Below are positions 42,488 to 51,012 of a stretch of DNA of 64,000 bases, piece after piece. Within the stretch, counting starts at the first letter, position 1. Each line of letters starts with the position of its first letter. The notes under the pieces were generated by a model. It was not told the origin of the DNA and made no database searches. It worked only from the letters and a program-made list of their open reading frames with translations. Made by a program: the position numbers and the translations under genes. This DNA is from JBFWWP01 sp050246115 (GTDB taxonomy: Bacteria; Planctomycetota; UBA8108; UBA1146; JAJFFE01): the NCBI GenBank assembly GCA_050246115.1, contig JBFWWP010000022.1, forward strand, positions 42,368-106,367, in the 5' to 3' direction.

Positions 42488-42730
42488 ATGGACGCGGAAA
42501 GAACCCCGGCGGAGCGAGATCGCTATCGCAAGCTGTTCGGCGAAGTGGCGCTCGAGAAGGGCTACATTAGCTCGGCGCAGCTGTACACGGCGCTGACCGA
42601 GCAAGTGAAACGCAAGGTCGAGGGCAAGTCCGAGAAGCAACTCGGACAGATCCTGCTCGAACTCGGCTTCGTGACGGTCGACCAAGTCCGCGAGATCCTG
42701 GATGTCGTCTATCCGGTAGCCGAGGACTAG
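42488..42730 (+). CDS. Small MshEN/GspE-N-like protein
   Basis: An 80-residue protein from ATG 42488, with GGAAGG five nt upstream. The sequence GEVALEKGYISSAQLYTAL then LGQILLELGFVTVDQVREIL is the two-helix pattern of the N-terminal domain of type II secretion/pilus ATPases, which can bind cyclic di-GMP. Here it stands alone with no ATPase attached. It may be a signalling adaptor or a c-di-GMP sensor; that is inference. Confidence 0.68.
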   Translation: MDAERTPAERDRYRKLFGEVALEKGYISSAQLYTALTEQVKRKVEGKSEKQLGQILLELGFVTVDQVREILDVVYPVAED

Positions 42731-43092
42731 CCCCCGCCGGCTTGCCCAACGGCCGCACGCAGCGGCAACCCGCGTCGGCGACCCGCGTCGGCGCGTACTC
42801 ACCGAGAGCGGTGCGCGAGTCGACGCCGTGGAGGCGTGGACAGGCGCGGCCCGGCCCAGCCCAACCCCCATCGCCGGCGTTCGTCGACCGCGACGCGGAA
42901 AGCGATAGCGTCTGGCCGCTTCGCCACCTACAATCCCCCGACTGGACCCGCCCGGACGCCCTTCGGGCCTTGGCGGCGGCCCTGGCGGTGGCCGAGGAGC
43001 CTCGACCGCCTCGAGAGACCCGCGTGGCCGCGCGTCCGAGGGCTTCCCTTACGGGCGCCGGACCCTCTTTCGTTGCAACTGGGAGCGAGCAC
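42731..43092. other. Intergenic stretch before the large membrane protein
   Basis: The 362 nt between the MshEN-like gene and ATG 43093 are GC-rich and lack a convincing gene, hairpin or promoter. The downstream frame is open through it, but the predicted residues are low-complexity Pro/Arg with no ribosome site until 43093. Confidence 0.4.
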
Positions 43093-45051
43093 ATGGCAAA
43101 AGACAACGGCCCGGACTCCGAGAAGACTCCACAGCGAAAAGCTCCTCAGCGGCGCGTGCCGACTCCGCGTGGCAAGACCGCACCCGCCTCACCGAAGGCG
43201 ACCGGGTCGCCGAAGGCACCGGCGCGATCGCCGCAGCCGAGCAAGTCGGATGAGCCGGTGGCCCGCGGCAATGGGTCGGCGCGGCCCAAACCCGCCGCAC
43301 CCGCTCGCGGAGGCGGTTCGGCCCCGGAGGCCAAGGCGCCAACGGCCGTTCCGAAGCCGCCCGCCGGCGGTGCACCCAGCGCACCCGTTCGGCCCAGTGA
43401 ACCCGCTCGCGGGCCCGCGCCCTCGCGACCGACTGCGGCACGGCCCACCCCGGCTGCGCCCGCGAGGCCCCAGGGCACCCCGGTCAGACCGCGACCCAGC
43501 GAGGCCGCTCCCCCGAAAGCCGAACCGAAGGTCGCGCGAGCGACGGCGGGTCAACGCGGTCCGCGCCCGGCGGCCGGTTCTCGGCCGGGTGGGACCGTCG
43601 ACCGGCCGGGCCGACCGAAGCCTCCGCACGCCGCCGCGGTCGACGCAGCACCCGAGGACGAGGTCGTCGAAGAGCAACCGTTCCGCGTGGGCCGTAGGTC
43701 CAACGCTCCGGTCGTCGTGGTGGTTTGCGTCGTGGGCGCGCTGGCTCTCGGTGGCGGCCTGTGGTGGACGTCGCAGCCCGGGCCTCCGAAGGAGACTCCG
43801 GTCGCGAAGGTCGACGACAGTGCCGAGCGGGCCGCACAGCTCCTCCAGGAAGCCGAGGCCCAGCTGGCCGCCGCGGAGAAGTACTGGACCGAACACCCGA
43901 CCGAGTACTTGCAGGCGCTCACGCGGTTCGCCGACGTCGCCAACCGAACCTCTGCGTCAACGGTCAAGCAGAAGGCTCAGGAGCGGTACAAGGCTGTGGA
44001 ACAGGCTCGGCGGGAGGAAGCTCTCGCCACCTGGGAACGCGAGCGCGATCGGGCGCAGGCGCTGATCGACAAGAACGAGTTCGCTGAGGCCGTGGCGGTC
44101 CTCGAAGGTGTCCCGGAAGTGATGGCGTACCTTTCGGACGCGGGCAAGGGCGAGTATCGGTCCATGCTCGAAGAGGCCTACGTCAATCGTACCGCGATGG
44201 CTGACCTCACCGAGTACAAGTTCAAGGCGGTGGCCTACGCCGAGCAGGGTCTACCCGAGATCGCGAAGCCAATTCTCGAAGAGTTCCCGAAGAAGTACGA
44301 GACCGATGCCGAACGGGTCTGGGCGCTCAAGGAGCAGACCCTCCGCGATATCGAGAACATGCAGATCGCCGAGTGGTTGGGCCGCGAGAAGAAACAGGAC
44401 CAATTCGTCGCGGCAGCGAAGCAGGAGCGTGAGCGGCTCGAGCGTGAGCGGCGTGAGCAGCTTTGGATCGAACGCGTCGACGCCATTGCTTGGCACAACC
44501 AAATCGCTCGCGACCACCGGTACAACTGGGTCGTGTCGAGCGACAACAACTACGAAGTCGACTCGTGGCCGCGGATCTCCGAGCCGAAGTTTCAGCATCG
44601 ACCCGGTGACGACCCGATGCTTGCCGTGAACAACGACACCGGGAACGAGCTGTTCACCGGGATCATGGCGAACTTCTGGAGAGACTACATCGTCGAGTTC
44701 GAACTCCGACTCGGTGCCGGTACGTTCGCGGTATCCCCGCGCACGAACGGTCAGCTGAGTGGCGGCAACGGGTTCATTGCGAACGTCGATCGATCGCAGT
44801 TGATCGAGTTCGGGCCGGAGCAGAAGTTCCCTACCGGGCAGTGGGTCAAGGTCACCATCCAAGTGAGTGGCGACACGGTGACGGTTTCGCGAAGTGACCA
44901 GCCCGAGGAGAAGCAAACCTTCCAGGAGTCGAGCGACTTCAAGCTTCTCTCGGAGGGCGGCTTCTTGTTCGTGGCGCCGGACAAGACTCGCGCCGAGATT
45001 CGACGCGTCCGCACCAAGCTGATCACCCACTCTCGAGAGCGGCTGTTCTGA
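43093..45051 (+). CDS. Large membrane-anchored protein with Pro/Ala-rich N-terminus
   Basis: A 652-residue protein. Residues 1-200 are Pro/Ala/Lys-rich and probably disordered. A membrane helix follows at about 205-224 (APVVVVVCVVGALALGGGLWW), then a helical Glu/Ala/Lys-rich region (about 230-470) with TPR- or coiled-coil-like repeats. The C-terminal part (YIVEFELRLGAGTFAVSP, then VTIQVSGDTVTVSRSDQ) looks like a beta-sandwich similar to LamG or DUF1080 domains. The start has GGGAG eight nt upstream. A strong hairpin follows the stop. The large cytoplasmic disordered tail could be an interaction hub; function unknown. Confidence 0.75.
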   Translation: MAKDNGPDSEKTPQRKAPQRRVPTPRGKTAPASPKATGSPKAPARSPQPSKSDEPVARGNGSARPKPAAPARGGGSAPEAKAPTAVPKPPAGGAPSAPVRPSEPARGPAPSRPTAARPTPAAPARPQGTPVRPRPSEAAPPKAEPKVARATAGQRGPRPAAGSRPGGTVDRPGRPKPPHAAAVDAAPEDEVVEEQPFRVGRRSNAPVVVVVCVVGALALGGGLWWTSQPGPPKETPVAKVDDSAERAAQLLQEAEAQLAAAEKYWTEHPTEYLQALTRFADVANRTSASTVKQKAQERYKAVEQARREEALATWERERDRAQALIDKNEFAEAVAVLEGVPEVMAYLSDAGKGEYRSMLEEAYVNRTAMADLTEYKFKAVAYAEQGLPEIAKPILEEFPKKYETDAERVWALKEQTLRDIENMQIAEWLGREKKQDQFVAAAKQERERLERERREQLWIERVDAIAWHNQIARDHRYNWVVSSDNNYEVDSWPRISEPKFQHRPGDDPMLAVNNDTGNELFTGIMANFWRDYIVEFELRLGAGTFAVSPRTNGQLSGGNGFIANVDRSQLIEFGPEQKFPTGQWVKVTIQVSGDTVTVSRSDQPEEKQTFQESSDFKLLSEGGFLFVAPDKTRAEIRRVRTKLITHSRERLF

Positions 45052-45058
45052 TTTCTTC

Positions 45059-45083
45059 GAGGGGGCTTGCGCAAAGCCCCCTC
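45059..45083 (+). terminator. Strong hairpin after the large membrane protein gene
   Basis: GAGGGGGCTT (45059-45068) and AAGCCCCCTC (45074-45083) form a perfect 10-bp stem with a 5-nt loop, starting 7 nt after the stop codon. No U-tract follows. This is the most convincing terminator-like structure on the plus strand. Confidence 0.65.
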
Positions 45084-45568
45084 GTGCCCGCGCCGAGCCG
45101 CGACCCCTTCACGCGCAATTCTCGCCATCGGCTTCGCGCGCGGGGCGTTTGCTGAACTGATTCGCGGGTGCGCTTGGCTGCGGTCGGCTTTCGTCGCCTT
45201 CGCCGTCTCCTCGGACACGCAGCTCCTTACGTTCCTTTTGTCATCCGCCGAGCTGCCTCAATGGCAGCGCGCGTCGTCGCGAACTTTGCCGTCTCTGCCA
45301 TTTTGGCGCTACGCGCGCTTCGGCGTTGCGCCCCCTCCTTCGGAAGTGGTTTCGAGATTGCGTCTTACGGTTGGCGAGAACTCGCGCGGATGGCCGGGGC
45401 TTTGCTCAGGGCGATTCCGTCTCGATGCCAGAAGACGCGGTTGGGGAGGTTGTGCGGCGGGCGAGTCCGGAGAGCGTCCGGCGCCTTGGTTGCCGGCTTC
45501 GTGCCGACGCCCCCCCGGGGGGCCAGCAGTACCCCAGATAGACTAGGCACTGAAAGAAGGGTTGAGGG
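45084..45568. other. Promoter-bearing intergenic region of groEL 1
   Basis: The 485 nt before the first groEL contain no recognisable gene. I looked for a CIRCE element (TTAGCACTC/GAGTGCTAA) and found none. Near 45520 there is the palindromic run CCCCCCGGGGGG. Frames in this region are Arg-rich and have no ribosome site. Confidence 0.4.
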
Positions 45569-47206
45569 ATGGCGAAGCAGATCACGTTCGAGCAGGACGC
45601 CCGGGAGGCGCTAGCCGAAGGGGTGGCGAAGTTTGCCCGTGCGGTGAAGAGCACCTTGGGTCCGCGAGGTCGCTACGCCGTCGTGGACCGCGGCTTCGGC
45701 TCGCCCAAGGTCACCAAGGACGGTGCGACCGTCGCCGATGAAATGGAGTTCTCCAACCCGATCCAGAACGTCGCGGCCCGCCTGATGCGCCAAGCCGCCA
45801 GTCGAACTGCCGACAAGGCGGGCGACGGGAGCACCACCTCGACCGTGCTCGCTGAAGGGGTCTTTCTCGGGGCTGCGCGTTGCGTCGCTGCCGGTGCGAA
45901 CCCGATCTTGGTACAGCGGGGCCTCCAAAGCGCTCTCACTCGCGCGGTCGAGCACCTGCGACAGCTCAGCATGCCCGTCACCGGTAACGCTCAGATCCAG
46001 CGGGTTGCGGCGATCGCGTCCAACAATAGCAAGGAAGTCGGCAAGATCATCGCCGATGCTATGGCAAAGGTTGGCAATGACGGCGTCATCGCGATCGAGG
46101 AAGGGAAGAGCGTCGAGACGACCGTCGACGTAGTCGAAGGCATGCAGTTCGATCGCGGTTACCTTTCGCAGTACTTCGTCACCCACGAAGACGAAGCCAA
46201 GGTCGTTTTGCAGGACCCGTACATTCTGCTCATGGAGGAGAAGATCTCCAACCTGGGGCAGATCCTGCCGATCCTCGAGAAGGTGGTCGCGACCAAGAAG
46301 CCGCTCCTGATCATCGCCGAGGATATCGAGGGTGAGGCGCTGTCGACGCTCGTCGTCAACAAGCAGCGCGGTACCCTCGTCAGTGCCGCCTGCAAGGCTC
46401 CCGGCTACGGGGATCGGCGCAAAGCGATGTTGCTCGACATCGCGGTGGCGACCGGGGCCCGGCCGATTCTCAAGGATCTCGGGCTCGAGCCGAGTTCCAT
46501 TACGCTGAAGGATCTGGGTCGTGCCAAGCGCATCGAACTGACCTCGGATTCGACGACCGTGTTCCGCGGCGCCGGTGCCCGTCAGGACATCGAGGAGCGC
46601 GTGCGCCAGATCCGGCGCGAGATCGACGAGGTGAAGAGCGACTACGACCGCGAGAAGCTCCAAGAACGCTTGGCTCGATTGGTCGGCGGGATCGCCGAGA
46701 TTCGCGTCGGCGGAGCCACCGAAACCGAGGTCAAGGAGAAGAAGAAGCGCTTCGAGAACGCGCTGGCCGCGACCCGAGCGGCGGTCCAGGATGGAATCCT
46801 CCCCGGTGGGGGCATTGCGTTCCTGCGGTGCGTTGCGGCCCTGGAAGACGACAAGATCAAGGATCAGGACGAGAAGACTGGAGTCGACATTCTCCGAACT
46901 GCTCTGGAAGCACCGTTTCGTCAGCTGGCGATCAATGCCGGCGAGGAACCTTCGCGATTGCTGCGCAAGATCTACTACACCGAAGGCGTGAACCAGGGCT
47001 TCGACTTCGAGAAGCGTCGCGAGTGCGACATGATCGACGCGGGGATCATCGACTCGTTCCGCGTGACCCGAATGGCGCTCGAGAATGCCGTGAGCGTGGC
47101 CAGCATGCTGTTCACCACGGACGCCGTCATCACGGAGATCCCGAAGGAGAAGTCCCACGACGACCACGAGGGACACCATGACGGCGACTCCATGGATGGC
47201 TACTAG
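45569..47206 (+). CDS. groEL: 60 kDa chaperonin GroEL, paralogue 1 (catalytic Asp replaced by Asn)
   Basis: A 545-residue group I chaperonin subunit. ATP-binding elements are present: LGPRGR, VTKDGATVA (the D52 position), AGDGSTTSTVLAE (the D87 position) and IIDSFRVTR (D495). However, the residue aligned with E. coli D398, which activates the hydrolytic water, is Asn397 (codon AAC, 46757-46759) in KKRFENALAATRAA. The C-terminus is His/Asp-rich (KSHDDHEGHHDGDSMDGY) rather than the usual GGM repeat. ATG 45569 lies 4 nt after a GGGTTGAGGG purine-rich site. There is no groES in front. Confidence 0.95.
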   Translation: MAKQITFEQDAREALAEGVAKFARAVKSTLGPRGRYAVVDRGFGSPKVTKDGATVADEMEFSNPIQNVAARLMRQAASRTADKAGDGSTTSTVLAEGVFLGAARCVAAGANPILVQRGLQSALTRAVEHLRQLSMPVTGNAQIQRVAAIASNNSKEVGKIIADAMAKVGNDGVIAIEEGKSVETTVDVVEGMQFDRGYLSQYFVTHEDEAKVVLQDPYILLMEEKISNLGQILPILEKVVATKKPLLIIAEDIEGEALSTLVVNKQRGTLVSAACKAPGYGDRRKAMLLDIAVATGARPILKDLGLEPSSITLKDLGRAKRIELTSDSTTVFRGAGARQDIEERVRQIRREIDEVKSDYDREKLQERLARLVGGIAEIRVGGATETEVKEKKKRFENALAATRAAVQDGILPGGGIAFLRCVAALEDDKIKDQDEKTGVDILRTALEAPFRQLAINAGEEPSRLLRKIYYTEGVNQGFDFEKRRECDMIDAGIIDSFRVTRMALENAVSVASMLFTTDAVITEIPKEKSHDDHEGHHDGDSMDGY

Positions 47207-47383
47207 GCTCAGATCAAGCGCATTCAGCAACGCGGCATGAGTTCGCGAGTGGGTTGTGACGCGCGTGGGTGTCCGTGTCCTGAGGAGAGTACGCAGGCAA
47301 GCGCGCACTGGGCCGTTGAGCGGCCGCTTCCCGGACCGAGATCCCGAAGGCACGTAGAATACCAGCGATAGAAAAAGGGAATC

Positions 47384-48988
47384 ATGGCCAAGCAGATCTT
47401 CTTCGACGCGGATGGTCGTCAACAAATCCAGCGTGGCGCCCAGAAGCTGGCCCGCGCGGTCGCCGTTACCCTGGGTCCCACCGGGCGCAACGTCATGCTC
47501 GAAAAGAAGCAAGGCATTTCGACCGTGACCAACGACGGGCTCACGATTACGCGCGACATCGAGCTTCCTCAGCCCTTCGAGAACATGGGGGCAAAGCTCC
47601 TCGCCGAAGTGGCCAATCGCACCAACAAGGAAGTCGGGGACGGCACGACCACGGCAATCGTACTGACCGAGGCGATGATTCGTCACGGGCAGCGCTTCGT
47701 GGCGGCGGGGGTCAGCCCGGTTGCGTTGCGGACTGGCATGGAGAAGGCGGTCGAAGCTGCGGTCGCCGAGTTGGCCACGCTCGCGCGGCCCGTGGATGGT
47801 CGCCGCTCCATCGAACACGTTGCGACAGTGGCGAGCAGCCATGATCCCGAGGTCGGAAAGATGATCGCCGACGCCATGACGAAGGTCGGCCGCAAAGGCG
47901 TCGTGACGGTCGAGGACAACGACGGCACTGGGACGGTCTTGGAACTCGTCGAAGGTCTCGACTTCGACAAGGGGTTCATTTCACCCTACTTCATCACGAA
48001 GCCGGACGGCATGGTGGCGATCCATGAGGATCCGTACCTGTTGATCACGGATCGCAAGATCAGCAGCATTCGCGATCTCGTACCCATCCTCGAGGCCGTG
48101 GTGCCGACGCGTCGCGCCCTCTTCATCGTCGCCGAAGACGTGGAGGGGGAGGCTCTCGCCGGGTTGATCATCAACCGCTTGCGGGGCACTTTCGAAGTCG
48201 TCGCGATCAAGGCGCCGGGCTTTGGCGATCGGCGCAAAGCCATGCTCGAGGATTTCGCCGTGTGGTCTGGCGGTACCTTCCTGTCCAAGGACACCGGGTT
48301 CGATTGGGAGTCGGTGACGATCGAGCAGCTTGGTTCGTGCAAGCGCATCGAAGTGACGAAGGACCGATCGGTGTTCTTCCGCGGGGCGGGCAAGAAGGCG
48401 GCCGTCGAGCAACGGAAACGACTGATCGAAGCGCAGATCGAGCAGACGAACTCCAGCTACGACCGCGAGAAGTACGAAGAGCGCATCGGCAAGCTCTCCG
48501 GGGCGATCGCCGTGATTCGCGTGGGTGGGTTTACCGAGCCCGAGCAGAAGTCCCGGAAGCAGAAGACCCAGGGGGCGCTGAGCGCGACCCGGGCTGCCAT
48601 GGACGAAGGGGTCGTGCCGGGCGGTGGCACCGCCTTCGTGCGCATCGCGGACCGAGTAGCGAGCATGTCCGCCTCCGGGGACGAGAAGTATGGTGTGGAA
48701 GTCGTGGTCGCGGCCTTGTCGGCTCCCCTGCAGCAGTTGGCGAACAACGTCGGTGAAGACGGTCCTGCCATCGTTGCCGACGTCGAGGAGGCCGAAGCCG
48801 ACTTTGGTTTCGACGCCCGCGCCCACAAGGTGCACGATCTGGTCAAGGCCGGCATCATCGATGCGGCCAAGGTGCTGAGGGTCGCCCTTCAGAACGCCGC
48901 GAGCATCGCGGCGCTGAGTCTGGTTTCTGACGCTGTGGTCGCCGACATCCCCAAGGGCGGGGCTGCAGTGGTGGGTTCGGTCACCTGA
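47384..48988 (+). CDS. groEL: 60 kDa chaperonin GroEL, paralogue 2 (catalytic Asp replaced by Gly)
   Basis: A second GroEL, 534 residues, in the same direction 177 nt after the first. It has LGPTGRNVML, VTNDGLTI, VGDGTTTAIVLTE and GIIDAAKVLR. At the E. coli D398 position it has Gly397 (codon GGG, 48572-48574) in KTQGALSATRAA. Identity with paralogue 1 is moderate, so this is an old duplication rather than a recent copy. The tail (GGAAVVGSVT) also lacks GGM repeats. ATG 47384 has an AAAAAGGGA-type purine tract. A very strong hairpin (49010-49048) follows. Confidence 0.95.
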   Translation: MAKQIFFDADGRQQIQRGAQKLARAVAVTLGPTGRNVMLEKKQGISTVTNDGLTITRDIELPQPFENMGAKLLAEVANRTNKEVGDGTTTAIVLTEAMIRHGQRFVAAGVSPVALRTGMEKAVEAAVAELATLARPVDGRRSIEHVATVASSHDPEVGKMIADAMTKVGRKGVVTVEDNDGTGTVLELVEGLDFDKGFISPYFITKPDGMVAIHEDPYLLITDRKISSIRDLVPILEAVVPTRRALFIVAEDVEGEALAGLIINRLRGTFEVVAIKAPGFGDRRKAMLEDFAVWSGGTFLSKDTGFDWESVTIEQLGSCKRIEVTKDRSVFFRGAGKKAAVEQRKRLIEAQIEQTNSSYDREKYEERIGKLSGAIAVIRVGGFTEPEQKSRKQKTQGALSATRAAMDEGVVPGGGTAFVRIADRVASMSASGDEKYGVEVVVAALSAPLQQLANNVGEDGPAIVADVEEAEADFGFDARAHKVHDLVKAGIIDAAKVLRVALQNAASIAALSLVSDAVVADIPKGGAAVVGSVT

Positions 48989-49009
48989 CGAACTCACCCG
49001 CCAGTGAGC

Positions 49010-49048
49010 GCCGCGGCCCGGCTCCAAGTTCCGGGGCCGGGCCGCGGC
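49010..49048 (+). terminator. Very stable hairpin after groEL 2
   Basis: GCCGCGGCCCGGC (49010-49022) pairs perfectly over 13 bp with GCCGGGCCGCGGC (49036-49048), with three more possible pairs toward a 7-nt loop. It begins 22 nt after the stop codon. No U-tract follows. Confidence 0.65.
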
Positions 49049-49283
49049 ACCTCCCCAGACACTCACGAAAGCAAGAAGCGCGTGCCGGCGGCCGTCAGGT
49101 CGCTGTCACCGCGGTCGGTTGTACCCACCGCCCGTTCGTGGAGCACCGGAGACGGTGTGCACCGAACTTCCTCGAGGGTGCCCCCCGAGCGGGCGAAGGG
49201 CGGATGATCTCGGAGCGGCGCGCGCGGAACGAGGCAGTGGCGATGGGAAGCCCGACGCGGCGGCGCTCGTTGAAGGTGAGATA

Positions 49284-50396
49284 ATGGCGGTTGACTACTA
49301 CGAAGTGCTGGGGGTCAGTCGCGAAGCGTCGGCCGATGATGTGAAGAAGGCCTACCGTAAGCTCGCGCTCAAGTACCATCCGGACAAGAACCCCGGCGAC
49401 CAAGAGGCCGAGCAGCGGTTCAAGCAGGCCGCCGAAGCCTATGACGTGCTTCGCGACCCGGACAAGCGGGCACGTTACGATCGTTTCGGAGCAGAGGGAC
49501 TACGCGGCGCCGGCACGCGGGGATTCAGCAACGTCGAGGACATCTTCAGTGTCTTCGGGGACATCTTCGGGGGCGGCTCGATCTTCGAGGAGTTCTTCGG
49601 CGGCGGCAGTCGCGGGGGTGCCCGTCGCCAAGGCGAGAACTTGCGCGCCGAGGTCCCGCTGACGTTCGAGGAGGCAGCCAGCGGCGCGAAGCGGGTGCTC
49701 GCCGTGCAGCGGGCGGTCGTTTGCTCGCAGTGCGGAGGTTCTCGCGCGAAGCCCGGCACCCAGCCGGTGCGCTGCCCGGTTTGTCGCGGGGCGGGACAGG
49801 TCGCGCAGTCTCAGGGGTTCTTCTCGATCCGCATGGCGTGCTCTCACTGCCATGGCTCGGGGGAAACCATCGCCGAGCCCTGTCGGGATTGCTCCGGGCA
49901 CGGACGCGTGCGCGAGTCCGCTGACGTCGAGGTCGACATCCCTGCAGGTGTGCAAGACGGCAACCGCCTGCGACTCGTGGGCCGCGGCAACGAAGCACCG
50001 GGTGGGGTCGCCGGTGACTTGTTCGTCGTGGTACGCCTCGAGCCGCACGAGTTCTTCCTGCGCGAAGACAACGATGTCCTGTGTGAGGTTCCGATCTCGT
50101 TCACGCAGGCCGCGCTCGGCGCCAAGGTCGAGGTTCCGACGTTGCGCGGAAGGAAAAAGATCACGGTGCCCGCCGGGACCCAGAGTGGCGAGGTCATTCG
50201 CCTGCGTGGCGAGGGCTTCCCCAGTCTGGAGGGGTATCGCCGAGGCGACGAGCTCGTTCGGGTGGTCGTGGAAGTGCCCCGGAAGCTGGGTGCCGAGCAG
50301 GAAACCCTGCTCCGACAGCTCGCCGAGCTCGAGGAGAAGCAAGTGGACACGAAGCGCCACTCGTTCTTCGAGCGGCTCAAGCAGTACTTCGAGTGA
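49284..50396 (+). CDS. dnaJ: Chaperone protein DnaJ
   Basis: Hsp40 co-chaperone stimulating DnaK. The 370-residue protein has the J domain with HPDKN at about residue 33, a Gly/Phe-rich linker (GGGSIFEEFFGGGSRGG), and four zinc-binding repeats (CSQCGGSRA, CPVCRGAG, CSHCHGSG, CRDCSGHG). The C-terminal substrate domains include VDIPAGVQDGNRLRLVGRG. This is the full type I architecture. ATG 49284 follows AAGGTGAG. grpE begins 13 nt later. dnaK is not in the window. Confidence 0.96.
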   Translation: MAVDYYEVLGVSREASADDVKKAYRKLALKYHPDKNPGDQEAEQRFKQAAEAYDVLRDPDKRARYDRFGAEGLRGAGTRGFSNVEDIFSVFGDIFGGGSIFEEFFGGGSRGGARRQGENLRAEVPLTFEEAASGAKRVLAVQRAVVCSQCGGSRAKPGTQPVRCPVCRGAGQVAQSQGFFSIRMACSHCHGSGETIAEPCRDCSGHGRVRESADVEVDIPAGVQDGNRLRLVGRGNEAPGGVAGDLFVVVRLEPHEFFLREDNDVLCEVPISFTQAALGAKVEVPTLRGRKKITVPAGTQSGEVIRLRGEGFPSLEGYRRGDELVRVVVEVPRKLGAEQETLLRQLAELEEKQVDTKRHSFFERLKQYFE

Positions 50397-50409
50397 CGTG
50401 GAGGAGGCG

Positions 50410-50976
50410 ATGGAGCCTGCAAACGACGAGACCATGAACCAGGCCGAGGGTTCAGAGGATTCGGGAAGTGCGCGATCCGCGGAGGGCGCCCGCGACGCGC
50501 AAGTCGATCGCGCCGAGGTCGAGAAGCTGCGCGAGGAACGGGACTACTACCTCGACCAAGTGCAGCGCACGCGCGCCGAGCTCGAGAACTACCGCAAGCG
50601 GGTGAGCCGTGATCGCGAGCAGTTGACCCGCCGCATCACGGTCGACGTGTTCCGCGACGTCCTGCCGATCCTCGACGATTTGCGGCTCGCGCTCCAGAGT
50701 ACGCACGAAGGAGGGAGCGGTGCGACTCTGCTCGACGGCCTACGCATGATCTCCAGCAAGTTCGATCAACTGCTGTTGCGTTACCAGATCGAGGCCGTGG
50801 AGGCGGTAGGGAAGACCTTTGACCCCAACCTGCACGAGGCAATGTTCCACGAAGAGTCGAGTGAAGTGGCGGAGGGGGCCGTTCTCGCCGAGTTCGAGAA
50901 GGGATATCGCCTCGGGGACGATCTGATTCGTCCCGCGCGGGTCAAAGTCGCGAAGGCGCCGAGCACGTCCGATTGA
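50410..50976 (+). CDS. grpE: Nucleotide exchange factor GrpE
   Basis: Releases ADP from DnaK. The 188-residue protein has an acidic N-terminus, a long coiled coil (EVEKLREERDYYLDQVQRTRAELENYRKR) and the C-terminal beta domain with FDPNLHEAMF and YRLGDDLIRPARVKV. Start ATG 50410 has GGAGG four nt upstream; an in-frame GTG at 50398 is less likely. It is transcribed with dnaJ. Confidence 0.94.
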   Translation: MEPANDETMNQAEGSEDSGSARSAEGARDAQVDRAEVEKLREERDYYLDQVQRTRAELENYRKRVSRDREQLTRRITVDVFRDVLPILDDLRLALQSTHEGGSGATLLDGLRMISSKFDQLLLRYQIEAVEAVGKTFDPNLHEAMFHEESSEVAEGAVLAEFEKGYRLGDDLIRPARVKVAKAPSTSD

Positions 50977-51012
50977 TCCACGCCGGGTGGGATGGGAGCA
51001 CGGGAGGTAGGA

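Noticed and set aside
40319..42871. 850-codon minus-strand frame over murB, the FtsQ-like gene and the SAM hydroxide adenosyltransferase
   Set aside because: Spans several unrelated sense genes with good motifs; composition typical of an antisense frame in GC-rich DNA.
45067..45546. 159-codon frame between the hairpin and groEL 1
   Set aside because: It begins inside the terminator hairpin, has no ribosome site and is rich in Arg, Pro and Ser in the pattern of non-coding GC-rich DNA.
45084..45568. CIRCE element ahead of groEL
   Set aside because: I searched for the 9-9-9 inverted repeat and saw nothing close; only a C/G palindrome is present.
45611..47842. 743-codon frame antisense to the groEL pair
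   Set aside because: Mirrors chaperonin codon structure and has no domain signal.
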